Assembly: GCA_905214315.1 (NCBI GenBank)
Contig: CAJMLN010000006.1
Span: forward strand, 3,606 to 67,605
Direction of reading: 5' to 3'
Origin: an uncultured bacterium
GTDB taxonomy: Bacteria; Bacillota; Clostridia; Christensenellales; QALW01
Length of the DNA stretch: 64,000 nucleotides
The notes under the pieces were generated by a model. It had not been told where the DNA came from. It searched no databases and saw only the letters and a program-made list of their open reading frames with translations. A program made the position numbers and the translations under genes. The number at the start of each line of letters is the position of its first letter. The first letter of the stretch is position 1. Shown here piece by piece: positions 29,963 to 38,569 of the stretch.

Positions 29963-30781
29963 CTATTCTGTAAACTCTATCCGCACGCTGCCGGTGGTGG
30001 TGTTTGCCTCCAAGAGTTTGGGTCCGTCTCCTCCGGCGGGAACGTCCCGGCGGCCGGTGGTCGTATGGCCGGTTATTTTAAAGTTTGCGGCGCTGTCATG
30101 AATCCGGCATTTAATGCTTCCGGTCGTCGTTTCGATATGCGCGCTCTCCGCCACGGCGGTCAGCTCCGCGTCAATGGCGCCGGTGGTGGTTTGCAGCTTC
30201 ATGCGGTCGGCCGACGCGCCGGTAAGCGCAATTTTTCCCGTGGTGGAAACGGCCCGCAGCTCGCGGCAGGTCAGATTTTCCCCCTCTATTTTGCCGGTGG
30301 TCATACAGATGCGCAGCTCTCCCGCCGCGTCGATATCTTTTAGGGAAATGCCGCCGGTGGTGGCGGTAAAGGAGGCGTCCTCCGGCAGGGAAAGGCCGGA
30401 AGCGTTTATTTTTCCCGTTGTGGTTGTAATGGAAAGCCCGCCGGAATAATTTTCGGGAATACCGATGCGCAGGCTGTAATCCTTCCGGCCGAAGAGGAAA
30501 TTCCAGTTGAGGCGGGGATAGTCCCGCCGGATGCGCAGGATGCCGTCCCGTTCTTCTATAACGCACTTGTCGTTTTTGTAATTCCGGTATTCCACTGTAA
30601 CGGCGTCGCCCGGGCAGGCGAACAGCGTAACGTCTGCAATTTCCATTTCGGCGTCTATTTCTGTAATATTGTAAAAACTCTCCTGCATGGCTTCTTCCTC
30701 CGGCATTTTTCCGCATCCGGTGCAGCAGCACAGGGCTGCCAGAAAAAGGGCTGCGAGCCCCGCAATTTTTATTTTACGCAT
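29963..30781 (-). CDS. DUF4097 beta-solenoid lipoprotein
   Basis: A 272-residue exported protein. The signal peptide ends in CCCTGCGK, giving a lipobox-type Cys, then a compact N-terminal part and a repetitive region with about eight TTTGxI coils (ITTTTGKINASG, CMTTGKIEGENL, VSTTGKIALTG, LQTTTGAIDAEL, ETTTGSIKC). This is the DUF4097/adhesin-like beta-helix often found with envelope stress systems. It lies 9 bp downstream of the PopT-like gene on the same strand, so the two are probably one operon. Role unknown; may stabilise or sense an envelope component. Confidence 0.83.
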   Translation of the reverse strand: MRKIKIAGLAALFLAALCCCTGCGKMPEEEAMQESFYNITEIDAEMEIADVTLFACPGDAVTVEYRNYKNDKCVIEERDGILRIRRDYPRLNWNFLFGRKDYSLRIGIPENYSGGLSITTTTGKINASGLSLPEDASFTATTGGISLKDIDAAGELRICMTTGKIEGENLTCRELRAVSTTGKIALTGASADRMKLQTTTGAIDAELTAVAESAHIETTTGSIKCRIHDSAANFKITGHTTTGRRDVPAGGDGPKLLEANTTTGSVRIEFTE

Positions 30782-30790
30782 TTCTCCTCC

Positions 30791-31684
30791 TCAGCCGTCG
30801 TTCCCCCGGCGCGGCACGGCGGTTTTCGGGGGCTCCTCCGGCGTTTGCACCGGAGAGGCGCGGCGGATGTGTTTTTTTAATTTTTTTATATTTCTTTCTA
30901 TGTCGCCTAAAAAATATGACAAGGCAAAGCCGCACAGCAGAATAAAGAACGATACAAGAGTCGGAACATTGAAGCCGATTTTACAGCTTTCGTTCAGCAC
31001 GCTGGGAATAATGGAGAGAAACAGGCCGAAGATCACCGAAAACGTAGCGGTGTAGAAGCGTTTGATCAGCTTGTTAATGATAAAGGAGATCACCAGCGCG
31101 CCTATGATCAGCCCGAAGCCCGCCGGTATCAGGACGGAAAGGTTGAAATCGGCAAGTGAGCCGACATATAACTCATATAGCCCCAGCGAGGATAGAATAA
31201 CCGCGCTGTCGACGCCCGGAACAATCGAGGAGCCCGCCACGGCGACGCCTAAAAGCACGGACTGGAGCAGGTTCGGGTCCGTGATAACGGGAAACAAATT
31301 TTTGTTAAAGGAAAACAAGGCAAGGCCCGCCGCGGCCGAAAGAAGGATCACTCCGTAATATTTTGGGGCAAAGCCCTCCTTTTTTACCTCTTTATAAAAA
31401 AGAGGAATCGTACCCAGCACCAGGCCCAAAAAGGCAAAGCGCGTATACATCTCAAAATGGGTCAGTAAAAAGTCTACGGCCTTGCTGAACAGCAGCGCAC
31501 CGACGCCGAAGCCTAAAAACAAAGGCGTTAAAAACAGAAGATTTTGTTTGAAATTCTTAAATAACGTGCCGATGGCCGTTATGGTTTTCTGGTATAGCCC
31601 CAAAATAACCAGCAAAACGCTTCCGCTCAAGCCCGGCGCAATGCCGCCGAAGCCCGCAATGATGCCCTTAAAAAAATTTTTCAT
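30791..31684 (-). CDS. popT: DUF368 membrane protein, PopT-type undecaprenyl-phosphate translocase
   Basis: A 297-residue polytopic membrane protein of the DUF368 family, members of which (PopT) return undecaprenyl phosphate across the membrane for wall synthesis. Family marks are GGIAPGLSGSVLLVILGLY near the N-terminus and the internal repeat GSSIVPGVDSAVILSSLGLY in the second half. Start at 31684 is preferred over an upstream in-frame extension because a GGAGG lies upstream and the conserved N-terminus starts here. The C-terminal tail is Arg/Lys/Pro-rich. Symbol by family analogy. Confidence 0.85.
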   Translation of the reverse strand: MKNFFKGIIAGFGGIAPGLSGSVLLVILGLYQKTITAIGTLFKNFKQNLLFLTPLFLGFGVGALLFSKAVDFLLTHFEMYTRFAFLGLVLGTIPLFYKEVKKEGFAPKYYGVILLSAAAGLALFSFNKNLFPVITDPNLLQSVLLGVAVAGSSIVPGVDSAVILSSLGLYELYVGSLADFNLSVLIPAGFGLIIGALVISFIINKLIKRFYTATFSVIFGLFLSIIPSVLNESCKIGFNVPTLVSFFILLCGFALSYFLGDIERNIKKLKKHIRRASPVQTPEEPPKTAVPRRGNDG

Positions 31685-32022
31685 TTTCCGCCTCCATTTC
31701 TGCTTTTTAACATATAGAAAAAAACCGGTGAATATAACCTGTATTTTTAAGGAAAAGGAAATTTTCCGCCGTACTCTTGCCCACCGGCGGGGCGGCAGAA
31801 GGAGAATTTGCCTTTTGCCGGTGCAGTGACGCATTTCCGGGCAAATTAATCTCTCTGACCTTCGGGGGGCTTTAGCCGCGCCGGTTTTTTTATTCTGAAA
31901 AAACAGCCTGCCGGAGAGCGGCGCTGAAAATTTGCGTTTTTTGAAAAAATCTGTCCCGGCATGAAAGGAAACGGCAGCTTTGCTTCCTGCGGGGCGCGCC
32001 GGGCTTTGTTGCCGTGCGCCTG
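31685..32022. other. Intergenic region between metA and the popT operon
   Basis: About 340 bases with no gene. It contains the metA terminator (separate entry) and a compound hairpin at 31805-31847: AATTTGC / GCAAATT enclosing CCGG / CCGG. A GGCTTTAGCC mini-hairpin lies near 31868-31877 and is followed, after GCGCCGG, by TTTTTTT. The hairpin is upstream of popT on the minus strand and could be part of its 5' leader, but I see no known riboswitch motif. Confidence 0.45.
31897..31926 (-). terminator. Intrinsic terminator of metY-metA
   Basis: Read on the minus strand: CAGCGCC, loop, GGCAGGCTG then TTTTTTC. The stem has a 2-nt bulge. It lies about 100 bases past the metA stop codon. Confidence 0.6.
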
Positions 32023-32940
32023 TTACCGAATTGTGCTGATATCATAGGGCGTGGTCTGATACACAAAGTAGTTCAGCCAGTTGGAATACAGCAGATTGGC
32101 GTGCGCGCGCCAGGTAACCACGGGCGGATTTTTCGGATCGTCGTTTAAAAAATAGTTTTTCGGCACCTGAATATCCAGCCCGGCCTTTACGTCCCGCTCA
32201 TATTCCTTTTTCAGCGTGTCGGCGTTATACTCGGGGTGGCCCATGATAAAAATCTGCTTGCCGTTTTCGGTAAACACCGCGTAAACGCCGGCCTCCTTGG
32301 AGGACGCTAAAATTTTAAGCGCGGGGACTTTTTCAATATCCTCCCGCGCCACGGTGGTGTGGCGGGAGTGCGGCACATAGAACACGTCGTCAAAACCGCG
32401 GAAGAGAATGGCTTTTTTATAGTCCAGCGTATGGGGAAAGATGCCGAACATCTTTTTTTCAAGGGGCTGCTTCTGAATGCCGTAATGGTAATACAGCCCG
32501 GCCTGCGCGCCCCAGCAGATGTGCAGCGTGCTGGTGACGTTGGTCTTGCTCCACTCCATGATACCGCAGAGCTCCTGCCAGTAGTTCACATCCTCAAAGG
32601 GCATGTTCTCCACCGGCGCGCCGGTGATAATCAGCCCGTCGAATTTCTGGTCCTTTACATCCTCAAACACCTTATAAAAGGCCAAAAGATGTTCCTGCGA
32701 AATATTGGCCGAAACGTGAGACTGCGTATGCAAAAGCGTCAGCTCCACCTGCAGGGGCGTATTGCCCAAAAGGCGGGAAAGCTGGGTTTCGGTATCGATT
32801 TTCAGCGGCATTAAATTTAAAAGCGCTACCTTCAGCGGCCGGATATCCTGCGTAATGGCGCGGGTTTCGGTCATAACAAAGATATTCTCCTCCAGCAGCG
32901 TCTTTACCGCGGGCAGATCGTTGGGTATTTTAATGGGCAT
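32023..32940 (-). CDS. metA: Homoserine O-acetyltransferase (MetA type)
   Basis: Acylates homoserine at the first committed step of methionine synthesis. The 305-residue MetA-fold protein has the catalytic Cys at residue 142 ([10 protein letters not shown]) and the His/Glu region near VTWRAHAN. Residue 111 is Glu ([13 protein letters not shown]); in this family Glu111 selects acetyl-CoA, Gly111 selects succinyl-CoA, so the product is O-acetylhomoserine. This fits its neighbour metY, which uses O-acetylhomoserine and lies 15 bp upstream in the same operon. Confidence 0.95.
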   Translation of the reverse strand: MPIKIPNDLPAVKTLLEENIFVMTETRAITQDIRPLKVALLNLMPLKIDTETQLSRLLGNTPLQVELTLLHTQSHVSANISQEHLLAFYKVFEDVKDQKFDGLIITGAPVENMPFEDVNYWQELCGIMEWSKTNVTSTLHICWGAQAGLYYHYGIQKQPLEKKMFGIFPHTLDYKKAILFRGFDDVFYVPHSRHTTVAREDIEKVPALKILASSKEAGVYAVFTENGKQIFIMGHPEYNADTLKKEYERDVKAGLDIQVPKNYFLNDDPKNPPVVTWRAHANLLYSNWLNYFVYQTTPYDISTIR

Positions 32941-32955
32941 ACAAAGCCCCCTCCT

Positions 32956-34239
32956 TTATACGGTTTCCAAGGCCTGGGCGATATCATCAATCAAATCCTG
33001 CGCGTTTTCCAGTCCGCAGGAGAAACGCACCAAATCACCTGAAACGCCCGCGGCCAGAAGCTCCTCGTCGTTCATCTGGCGGTGGGTGGCGCTGGCCGGG
33101 TGCAGGCAGCAGGTGCGCGCGTCGGCCACGTGGGTTTCAACGGCGGCGATGCGCAGCCGCTTCATAAATGCCTCAGCTGCCTTTCTTCCGCCCTTTACGC
33201 CAAAGCTGACAACGCCGCAGGTGCCGCCGGGCATGTATTTCTGCGCCAGTGCGTAATACGCGTTCCCCTCCAGCCCCGGATAGTTGACCCAGGCGATTTT
33301 TTCATGGCTCTGCAAAAAGCGGGCGACGGCCAGGGCGTTTGCGCAGTGGCGCTCCATCCGCACGTGCAGGCTTTCCAGCCCCAAATTCAGCAAAAAGGCG
33401 TTTTGGGGGGATTGAATCGAGCCAAAATCGCGCATCAGCTGTACGGTGGCCTTGGTGATAAACGCGCCGGCCAAACCAAAGCGCTCGGTATAGGTAACGC
33501 CGTGGTAGCTCTCGTCCGGCGTACACAGGCCGGGGAATTTTTCCGCCTGCGCCGTCCAGTCAAATTTACCGGAATCCACAATGCAGCCGCCTACGCCCGC
33601 GCCGTGGCCGTCCATATACTTGGTGGTGGAATGGGTCACGATATCGGCGCCCCATTCAAAGGGGCGACAGTTGAAAGGCGTGGCAAAGGTATTGTCCACA
33701 ATCAGCGGCACGCCGTGCCGGTGCGCGGCGGACGCGAATTTTTCAATATCTAATACCGTAAGGGCGGGGTTGGCGATCGTTTCGCCGAACACGGCCTTGG
33801 TTTCGGGGCGGAAGGCCGCCTCCAGCTCCTCCTCGGTGCAGTCGGGGGAAACAAAGGTAAACTCGATGCCCATACGCTTCATCGTTACGGCAAACAGATT
33901 ATAGGTGCCGCCGTAAATGGTGGAGGAGGATACGATGTGATCGCCGCAGGAGGCGATGTTGAAAACGGCGTAGAAATTGGCCGCCTGGCCGGAGGAGGTG
34001 AGCATGGCTGCGGTGCCGCCCTCTAATTCGCAGATCTTTGCCGCCACATGGTCGTTGGTGGGGTTCTGCAGGCGGGTATAGAAATAGCCGCTGGCCTCTA
34101 AATCAAACAGCTTGCCCATATCCTCGCTGGTATCGTATTTAAAGGTAGTGCTCTGGATAATGGGAATCTGGCGCGGCTGTCCGTTCTCCGGACGGTAGCC
34201 GCCCTGTACGCATTTGGTTTCGATTCTGGTCTGGCTCAT
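32956..34239 (-). CDS. metY: O-acetylhomoserine sulfhydrylase (aminocarboxypropyltransferase)
   Basis: A PLP enzyme of the Cys/Met metabolism family that converts O-acetylhomoserine plus sulfide into homocysteine. It is 427 residues from the ATG at 34239, chosen because GGAGG lies upstream and the protein opens MSQTRIETKCVQGGY. Key motifs: SSGQAANFYAVFNI, YGGTYNLFAVT, PLIVDNTFATPF and the PLP lysine in HSTTKYMDGHG. The C-terminus RFSCGLENAQDLIDD is typical. First gene of metY-metA, behind a consensus promoter and structured leader. Confidence 0.95.
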   Translation of the reverse strand: MSQTRIETKCVQGGYRPENGQPRQIPIIQSTTFKYDTSEDMGKLFDLEASGYFYTRLQNPTNDHVAAKICELEGGTAAMLTSSGQAANFYAVFNIASCGDHIVSSSTIYGGTYNLFAVTMKRMGIEFTFVSPDCTEEELEAAFRPETKAVFGETIANPALTVLDIEKFASAAHRHGVPLIVDNTFATPFNCRPFEWGADIVTHSTTKYMDGHGAGVGGCIVDSGKFDWTAQAEKFPGLCTPDESYHGVTYTERFGLAGAFITKATVQLMRDFGSIQSPQNAFLLNLGLESLHVRMERHCANALAVARFLQSHEKIAWVNYPGLEGNAYYALAQKYMPGGTCGVVSFGVKGGRKAAEAFMKRLRIAAVETHVADARTCCLHPASATHRQMNDEELLAAGVSGDLVRFSCGLENAQDLIDDIAQALETV

Positions 34240-34368
34240 GTTTTTTCCTCCTAAAAAAATAAATACCCGTCGCAAAGCAACCCCTTGCGGCAGGCCGTTC
34301 AAAACAGCTTTGGATAAAAGCGCCGGAAAAGCTCCCTGTTCTGTTTTTTGCGGTTTTTTCCGCAGTGC
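34240..34368 (-). promoter_or_regulatory. 5' leader of metY with terminator-like hairpin
   Basis: About 129 nt from the predicted start to the ATG. On the minus strand it holds TGCGG-AAAAAA-CCGCA, then AGCTTT..AAAGCT, then a larger stem CCTG.CGCAA / TTGCG.CGGG followed by TATTTATTTTTTT and the Shine-Dalgarno AGGAGG. The last hairpin plus T-run resembles an attenuator. The conserved sequence boxes of a SAM-I (S-box) riboswitch are not seen. Confidence 0.5.
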
Positions 34369-34374
34369 ACTTTT

Positions 34375-34402
34375 ATTATATCCATTCAGGAGGATTTGTC
34401 AA
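34375..34402 (-). promoter_or_regulatory. Consensus sigma-A promoter of metY-metA
   Basis: On the minus strand, -35 TTGACA (34402-34397), 16-bp spacer, -10 TATAAT (34380-34375). Both hexamers are perfect. Confidence 0.85.
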
Positions 34403-34435
34403 CAGGAACGTCGGTTTGCGGCAGGGGACAAAAGC

Positions 34436-34470
34436 AGCCGGAAACAGAACGATGTTTCCGGCTATTTTTT
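34436..34470. terminator. Hairpin terminator after the GH4 gene
   Basis: The perfect 10-bp stem AGCCGGAAAC / GTTTCCGGCT has loop AGAACGAT. The plus strand has ATTTTTTATTT; on the minus strand, which the upstream GH4 gene would use, the tail is GCTTTTG. Lies between the GH4 stop and the metY promoter. Confidence 0.7.
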
Positions 34471-34487
34471 ATTTCCGCGGCGCGGGG

Positions 34488-35801
34488 TTATGTATAGTCG
34501 CCTAAAAATGCGTGGTTGGCCTCAAACAGCTCGTCGACCATCCGGCGGATCTCCTCCAGGCTGCATACTGCCGAGGAGAGCGGGTCCATGTATACGGCCT
34601 GATAGACCATCTCCCGGCTCTTTTTCACGGCTGCTTCCACCGTCAGGCTTTCGATGCGGGCGGTGGTGTTTACCAGTATGGCTAAATGGGCCGGCAGGGG
34701 ACCGGCCATCGTCGGCCTAAAGCCCATATAATCCGAAACCACAGGAATTTCCACGCAGGCGTCCGCCGGCAGGTTGGGAATAGACCCGTTGTTGAGTACA
34801 TTGCCGTTGAATACAAAGGGCTTGCCGTCGCCTAAGCGGGAATTGAAAATATCCGCCGCGTATTCCGGGCTTTTGTTTGGATCCACCTCTTTGGCCAGAA
34901 ACTCCTCGTATTGTTTTTTCCAGTTTTTCTGGCGTTCCAGCCGCAGGTTGAGGGAAAACGCGTATTCTCCCGGATTCCAGCCCGTGGAGTGGGTGCAGTA
35001 TTTTTCAATCAGGTCCGGGCGCTTGCGGAACCATTGGTTATATTCGGAATTATGGCCGCTGGACTCGGTAGGATAATATCCCAGCTTTAAAAACATTTCG
35101 TTGCGCACCTGTTCCCTGTTATAGTATTCTTCATCCTCTAAAAGCTTGCGAAGCCGGGGGTACAGATCCTGTCCGTTGTGCTCCAGTCTTGTATAAAATG
35201 CCTGATGGTTTACACCCATGCACTGATATACCACCTCCTGCTCCGGTACGTTCAGCCACTGGCAGAGCATCCGTATCGTTCCCTGTACGCTGTGGCACAG
35301 CCCTGTTACCTCTACGCCGCTGTATTTCTGCATTGCGCCGCACAGCATGGCCATGGGGTTGGTATAATTCAAAAAAACGGCATGCGGACAGTATTTTTCG
35401 ATATCCCGGCAGATCTCCAGCATCAGCGGAATATTGCGCAGGGCCCGGAAAATGCCCGAAACGCTGCGGGTATCGCCTACGTTGATATCTACGCCGTATT
35501 TTTTGGGGATTTCGATATCATACCTCCAGATATCGATATCGCCGTTGAAGACGGTGCACAGCACTCCATCGGCGTCCTTTAAGGCCGCTGCACGGTCCAT
35601 GGTGGGAACAATCCGGCATCGGGGACACTGCATGGTTTGGGTAATTTTTTCACAGATCTTTGTGATATAGTCCAAATGCGCTTTATTGATGTCCATCAGG
35701 CGGATTTCACATTCTTCAAAAGCGGGAAATGTCAGCAGATCCCGCACGCAGCTGGTGGTGAACTGCAGGCTTCCCGCACCGATCAAAGCAAATTTTTTCA
35801 T
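34488..35801 (-). CDS. GH4 alpha-galactosidase (MelA-like)
   Basis: An NAD+ and Mn2+-dependent glycosidase that oxidises the sugar at C3 before elimination. The protein is 437 residues. The N-terminal Rossmann motif is FALIGAGSLQFT; LNYTNPMAML, the metal ligands in GLCHSVQGT (Cys) and GVNHQAFYT (His), and GHNSEYNQWFRKRPD match MelA-type alpha-galactosidases. 6-phospho-glycosidases of the same family are the alternative. It diverges from an AraC-type regulator 137 bp away, the classic melA/rafA-with-AraC arrangement. No transporter is adjacent. Confidence 0.88.
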   Translation of the reverse strand: MKKFALIGAGSLQFTTSCVRDLLTFPAFEECEIRLMDINKAHLDYITKICEKITQTMQCPRCRIVPTMDRAAALKDADGVLCTVFNGDIDIWRYDIEIPKKYGVDINVGDTRSVSGIFRALRNIPLMLEICRDIEKYCPHAVFLNYTNPMAMLCGAMQKYSGVEVTGLCHSVQGTIRMLCQWLNVPEQEVVYQCMGVNHQAFYTRLEHNGQDLYPRLRKLLEDEEYYNREQVRNEMFLKLGYYPTESSGHNSEYNQWFRKRPDLIEKYCTHSTGWNPGEYAFSLNLRLERQKNWKKQYEEFLAKEVDPNKSPEYAADIFNSRLGDGKPFVFNGNVLNNGSIPNLPADACVEIPVVSDYMGFRPTMAGPLPAHLAILVNTTARIESLTVEAAVKKSREMVYQAVYMDPLSSAVCSLEEIRRMVDELFEANHAFLGDYT

Positions 35802-35887
35802 GATAGTTACCTCCTATACTTTAGGATACTGCCTGCCGGTAAAAATGAAAATAGAAGATTTTGCTGTTTTTATGGATTTTCCTGCTA

Positions 35888-35917
35888 TTGACAAATTTGC
35901 CTTTCCCGTGATATCCT
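35888..35917 (+). promoter_or_regulatory. Promoter of the AraC regulator at 35938
   Basis: -35 TTGACA (35888-35893), 18-bp spacer, -10 TATCCT (35912-35917), and RBS GCGGAGGTGG before the ATG. Confidence 0.6.
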
Positions 35918-35937
35918 GTAAAAGCGGAGGTGGACTT

Positions 35938-36738
35938 ATGGAAAAAAACGTATACACCAATGAGAATTTAACCAATTTTCCTTCTGAGGAATATTTTCAT
36001 ATCAACAGCTGTGGAATGCAGAATAACCACAAAAATCACTTTACGATCCTTCGGCGGGAGGGGAGGGTGGATTTCCACATCCTCTATATTATAAAGGGCA
36101 GCCTTACCGTTGTCTATGCGGGAAGGGAAGAAACGCTTTTGCCTGGGAATTTTGTTTTGTATCCGCCGGGAATGCTGCAGAGGTATACCTTTCCCGGGGA
36201 AGTGGAAACCGTGACGTTTTGGGTACATTTTACCGGCCGCACCGTCCCGGAAATTTTGGACGGGCTGCATTTGAAAGGGGGAGTTTACGCCAAGCGGTTT
36301 TATATAGAGGAGACCCGGCTGCGGAGCATTGTGGAAAAATTCAAGCGGGAGGGCTTTGAGGCAAACGGTGAGCTTTTGTATTTTCTGCATCTGCTGGCGC
36401 AGCAAAACAAAGAGCAGCCTTCTGTACGAGGGCTCGACAGCCTGCTTCCGGCCCTACTGCATATGGAAACGCTGCAAAAATGCACTGTGGCGGAGTGCGC
36501 GGCCCTCTGCGCGATGAGCGAGAGTCGGTTTTCCCATCTTTTCAGGCAGACGATGGGTGTTTCGCCGCATCAGTATTTCTTAAAACTGCGGCTGGAGCAG
36601 GCGCGGAACTATTTGCGGGATTCTGACCTGAGCGTTGCCCAGATCGCCCAGCTGACGGGCTTTGAGGACGCCCTGTATTTCAGCCGGCTGTTTAAAAAAT
36701 ACTATGGGGTTTCTCCCTCTCTTTACCGCGGAAAATAG
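35938..36738 (+). CDS. AraC-family regulator of the GH4 locus
   Basis: A 266-residue regulator. A cupin sensing domain (about 30-110; HILYIIKGSLTVVY, LLPGNFVLYPPG) precedes two HTH motifs (about 165-262; CTVAECAALCAMSESRFSHLF and LSVAQIAQLTGFEDALYFSR) and the C-terminal GVSPSLYRGK. Start at 35938 chosen for the adjacent RBS and promoter; a longer in-frame ORF overlaps the divergent gene's promoter. Placement implies control of the alpha-galactosidase in response to an alpha-galactoside. Confidence 0.9.
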   Translation: MEKNVYTNENLTNFPSEEYFHINSCGMQNNHKNHFTILRREGRVDFHILYIIKGSLTVVYAGREETLLPGNFVLYPPGMLQRYTFPGEVETVTFWVHFTGRTVPEILDGLHLKGGVYAKRFYIEETRLRSIVEKFKREGFEANGELLYFLHLLAQQNKEQPSVRGLDSLLPALLHMETLQKCTVAECAALCAMSESRFSHLFRQTMGVSPHQYFLKLRLEQARNYLRDSDLSVAQIAQLTGFEDALYFSRLFKKYYGVSPSLYRGK

Positions 36739-36756
36739 AATTTGCGCTTTTTACAA

Positions 36757-36793
36757 GAAAAAACAGGGGATGCGTTTTTTCCTCCTGTTTTTA
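36757..36793. terminator. Bidirectional terminator between convergent genes
   Basis: The stem AAAAACAGG / CCTGTTTTT encloses a T-containing loop and has A/T-runs on both sides. It serves the AraC gene and the leftward YckD-like gene. Confidence 0.7.
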
Positions 36794-36818
36794 CGTTGCA
36801 GCTGATGTCAGCCTGTTT

Positions 36819-37136
36819 TTACCGGCGTTCTTTTTTGGGAAAAACACCTTCGGTTTTTGCTTCTTCCAGTCTTTCGGCCAGCCGTTCCAGAATTTTTTGA
36901 GCCTTTTCCTGGGGAAGAATTCCGTATTCGGCGGATTTTTCGATCAACTGGCGCTCGGCGGCGAGCTTATCCTCCAAAATGGACAAAAGCTCGTCCTTTT
37001 GCTCCTGGGGCAATTCCTCCCAGTTCTGCTCGGCGGGCGCATAGGCGGGCGCGGCCGAAGAGGTGAGCATCAGCCCGATGCAGGCAAAGGCCAGAAGCGC
37101 GCAGGTAAGCGCAATATATAAACGGTTGTTTACCAT
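36819..37136 (-). CDS. Small exported YckD/DUF2680-like protein
   Basis: A 105-residue protein with a signal peptide or N-terminal anchor (MVNNRLYIALTCALLAFAC, then a small-residue AYA site) and a charged helical domain reading ELLSILEDKLAAERQLIEK and SAEYGILPQEKAQKILERL. This matches the YckD/DUF2680 pattern (Gln/Glu-rich helices with a conserved GxLPQExA). Start at 37136 is chosen because GGAAAGGA lies about 9 nt upstream. Role unknown; family members are presumed envelope-associated. Confidence 0.7.
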   Translation of the reverse strand: MVNNRLYIALTCALLAFACIGLMLTSSAAPAYAPAEQNWEELPQEQKDELLSILEDKLAAERQLIEKSAEYGILPQEKAQKILERLAERLEEAKTEGVFPKKERR

Positions 37137-37289
37137 ATAAAACATCCTTTCCTTTTTTTCTGTTTTTATTTTTTCCGCAATCACAAAAAATATCAAAGCA
37201 AAAATTGACAAATTTTCTCTTCCGCTGTCTTCTGCTTTTCGCCCGCGCCGGAGAACAGTGCGGCTTTGGAAAGAAATACCGTGCTCTGC

Positions 37290-37318
37290 TTGCTTTTTCA
37301 AAGGCTTTGTTGTATAAT
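37290..37318 (+). promoter_or_regulatory. Promoter of metK
   Basis: -35 TTGCTT (37290-37295), 17-bp spacer, -10 TATAAT (37313-37318), and an extended TG before the -10. The short leader that follows shows no SAM riboswitch motif. Confidence 0.65.
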
Positions 37319-37374
37319 GTAACAGAATATAAAAATTTATGGAACATTGTTTGTTTGCAGAGCGGAGGATTATT

Positions 37375-38559
37375 ATGGCAAAGCATTTTTTTTCATCGGA
37401 ATCTGTTACCGAGGGGCATCCGGATAAGATCTGCGATCAGATCTCTGACGCGATTCTGGACGCAATTTATAAAGAAGATCCCTATGCGCGCGTGGCCTGC
37501 GAGGTCTGCTGCACTACGGGGCTGATCCTTGTTATGGGCGAGATTTCCACAACGGCTCAGCTGGACGTACAGCAAACTGCGCGGCAGGTGGTGCTGGATA
37601 TCGGCTATGACCGGGCCAAATACGGCTTTGACGGCCATACCTGCGGCGTGATCACTGCGCTGGACAAGCAGTCGCCGGATATTTCCATGGGCGTCAGCCA
37701 GGCGCTGGAGCAGAAAAACGGCGAGAGCGACGCGAAATTTTCCACCGGCGCGGGAGATCAGGGCATTATTTTCGGCTATGCCTGCAACGAGACGAAAGAA
37801 CTGATGCCGCTGCCGATTTCCCTGGCGCATCAGCTGGCCAAGCAGCTGACGAAGGTCCGCAAGGACGGTACGCTCGGCTACCTGCGTCCCGACGGCAAGA
37901 CCCAGGTGACGGTGGAATACGATAACGGCGTGCCTGTGCGGGTGGACGCGGTGGTCGTATCCTCTCAGCATGCGCCGGAGGCGGAAATGGAGCAGATCCG
38001 CCGGGATATTATCGAGCATGTGATAAAGCCCGTGATTCCCGCGCAGATGATGGATGAAAATACAAAATTCTTTATCAATCCCACCGGCCGATTCGTTATC
38101 GGCGGCCCGCAGGGGGACAGCGGCCTGACGGGGCGCAAAATCATCGTGGATACCTACGGCGGCTATTCCCGCCACGGCGGCGGCGCGTTCTCGGGCAAGG
38201 ATCCCACCAAGGTAGACCGCAGCGCGGCCTATTTTGCCCGGTATATCGCCAAAAACATCGTGGCCTCGGGCGCGGCGGAAAAATGCGAGGTGCAGCTGGC
38301 CTACGCCATCGGCGTGGCGCGGCCGGTCTCGGTGCTGGTGGAAACGTTCGGTACGGCAAAGGCTCCGGAGGAGAAGATCGCCGGCGCGGTAAACGCCCTC
38401 TTTGATATGCGGCCCGACGCGATTATTGAAAAACTGGAGCTTCGCCGGCCGATCTACCGGCCCTTGGCGGCCTACGGACATATGGGCCGGGAGGAGCTGG
38501 GCGTAAAATGGGAGAATACCGACATGGCGCAGAGCATAAAAGAGTATTTGGGGATGTAA
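37375..38559 (+). CDS. metK: S-adenosylmethionine synthetase
   Basis: Makes S-adenosylmethionine from methionine and ATP. It is 394 residues with [20 protein letters not shown], the ATP loop [16 protein letters not shown] and the phosphate-binding [18 protein letters not shown]. Start at 37375 has RBS GCGGAGGA; a 12-codon upstream extension is not supported. A long antisense ORF (37393-38586) is a codon-bias shadow. The gap to secA is 10 bp, so the two may share a transcript. Confidence 0.97.
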   Translation: MAKHFFSSESVTEGHPDKICDQISDAILDAIYKEDPYARVACEVCCTTGLILVMGEISTTAQLDVQQTARQVVLDIGYDRAKYGFDGHTCGVITALDKQSPDISMGVSQALEQKNGESDAKFSTGAGDQGIIFGYACNETKELMPLPISLAHQLAKQLTKVRKDGTLGYLRPDGKTQVTVEYDNGVPVRVDAVVVSSQHAPEAEMEQIRRDIIEHVIKPVIPAQMMDENTKFFINPTGRFVIGGPQGDSGLTGRKIIVDTYGGYSRHGGGAFSGKDPTKVDRSAAYFARYIAKNIVASGAAEKCEVQLAYAIGVARPVSVLVETFGTAKAPEEKIAGAVNALFDMRPDAIIEKLELRRPIYRPLAAYGHMGREELGVKWENTDMAQSIKEYLGM

Positions 38560-38569
38560 GGAGAAGAAT

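Noticed and set aside
37141..37374. SAM riboswitch upstream of metK
   Set aside because: I looked for S-box conserved stems and GAGGGA-type boxes in the leader and found none; a plain promoter explains the region.
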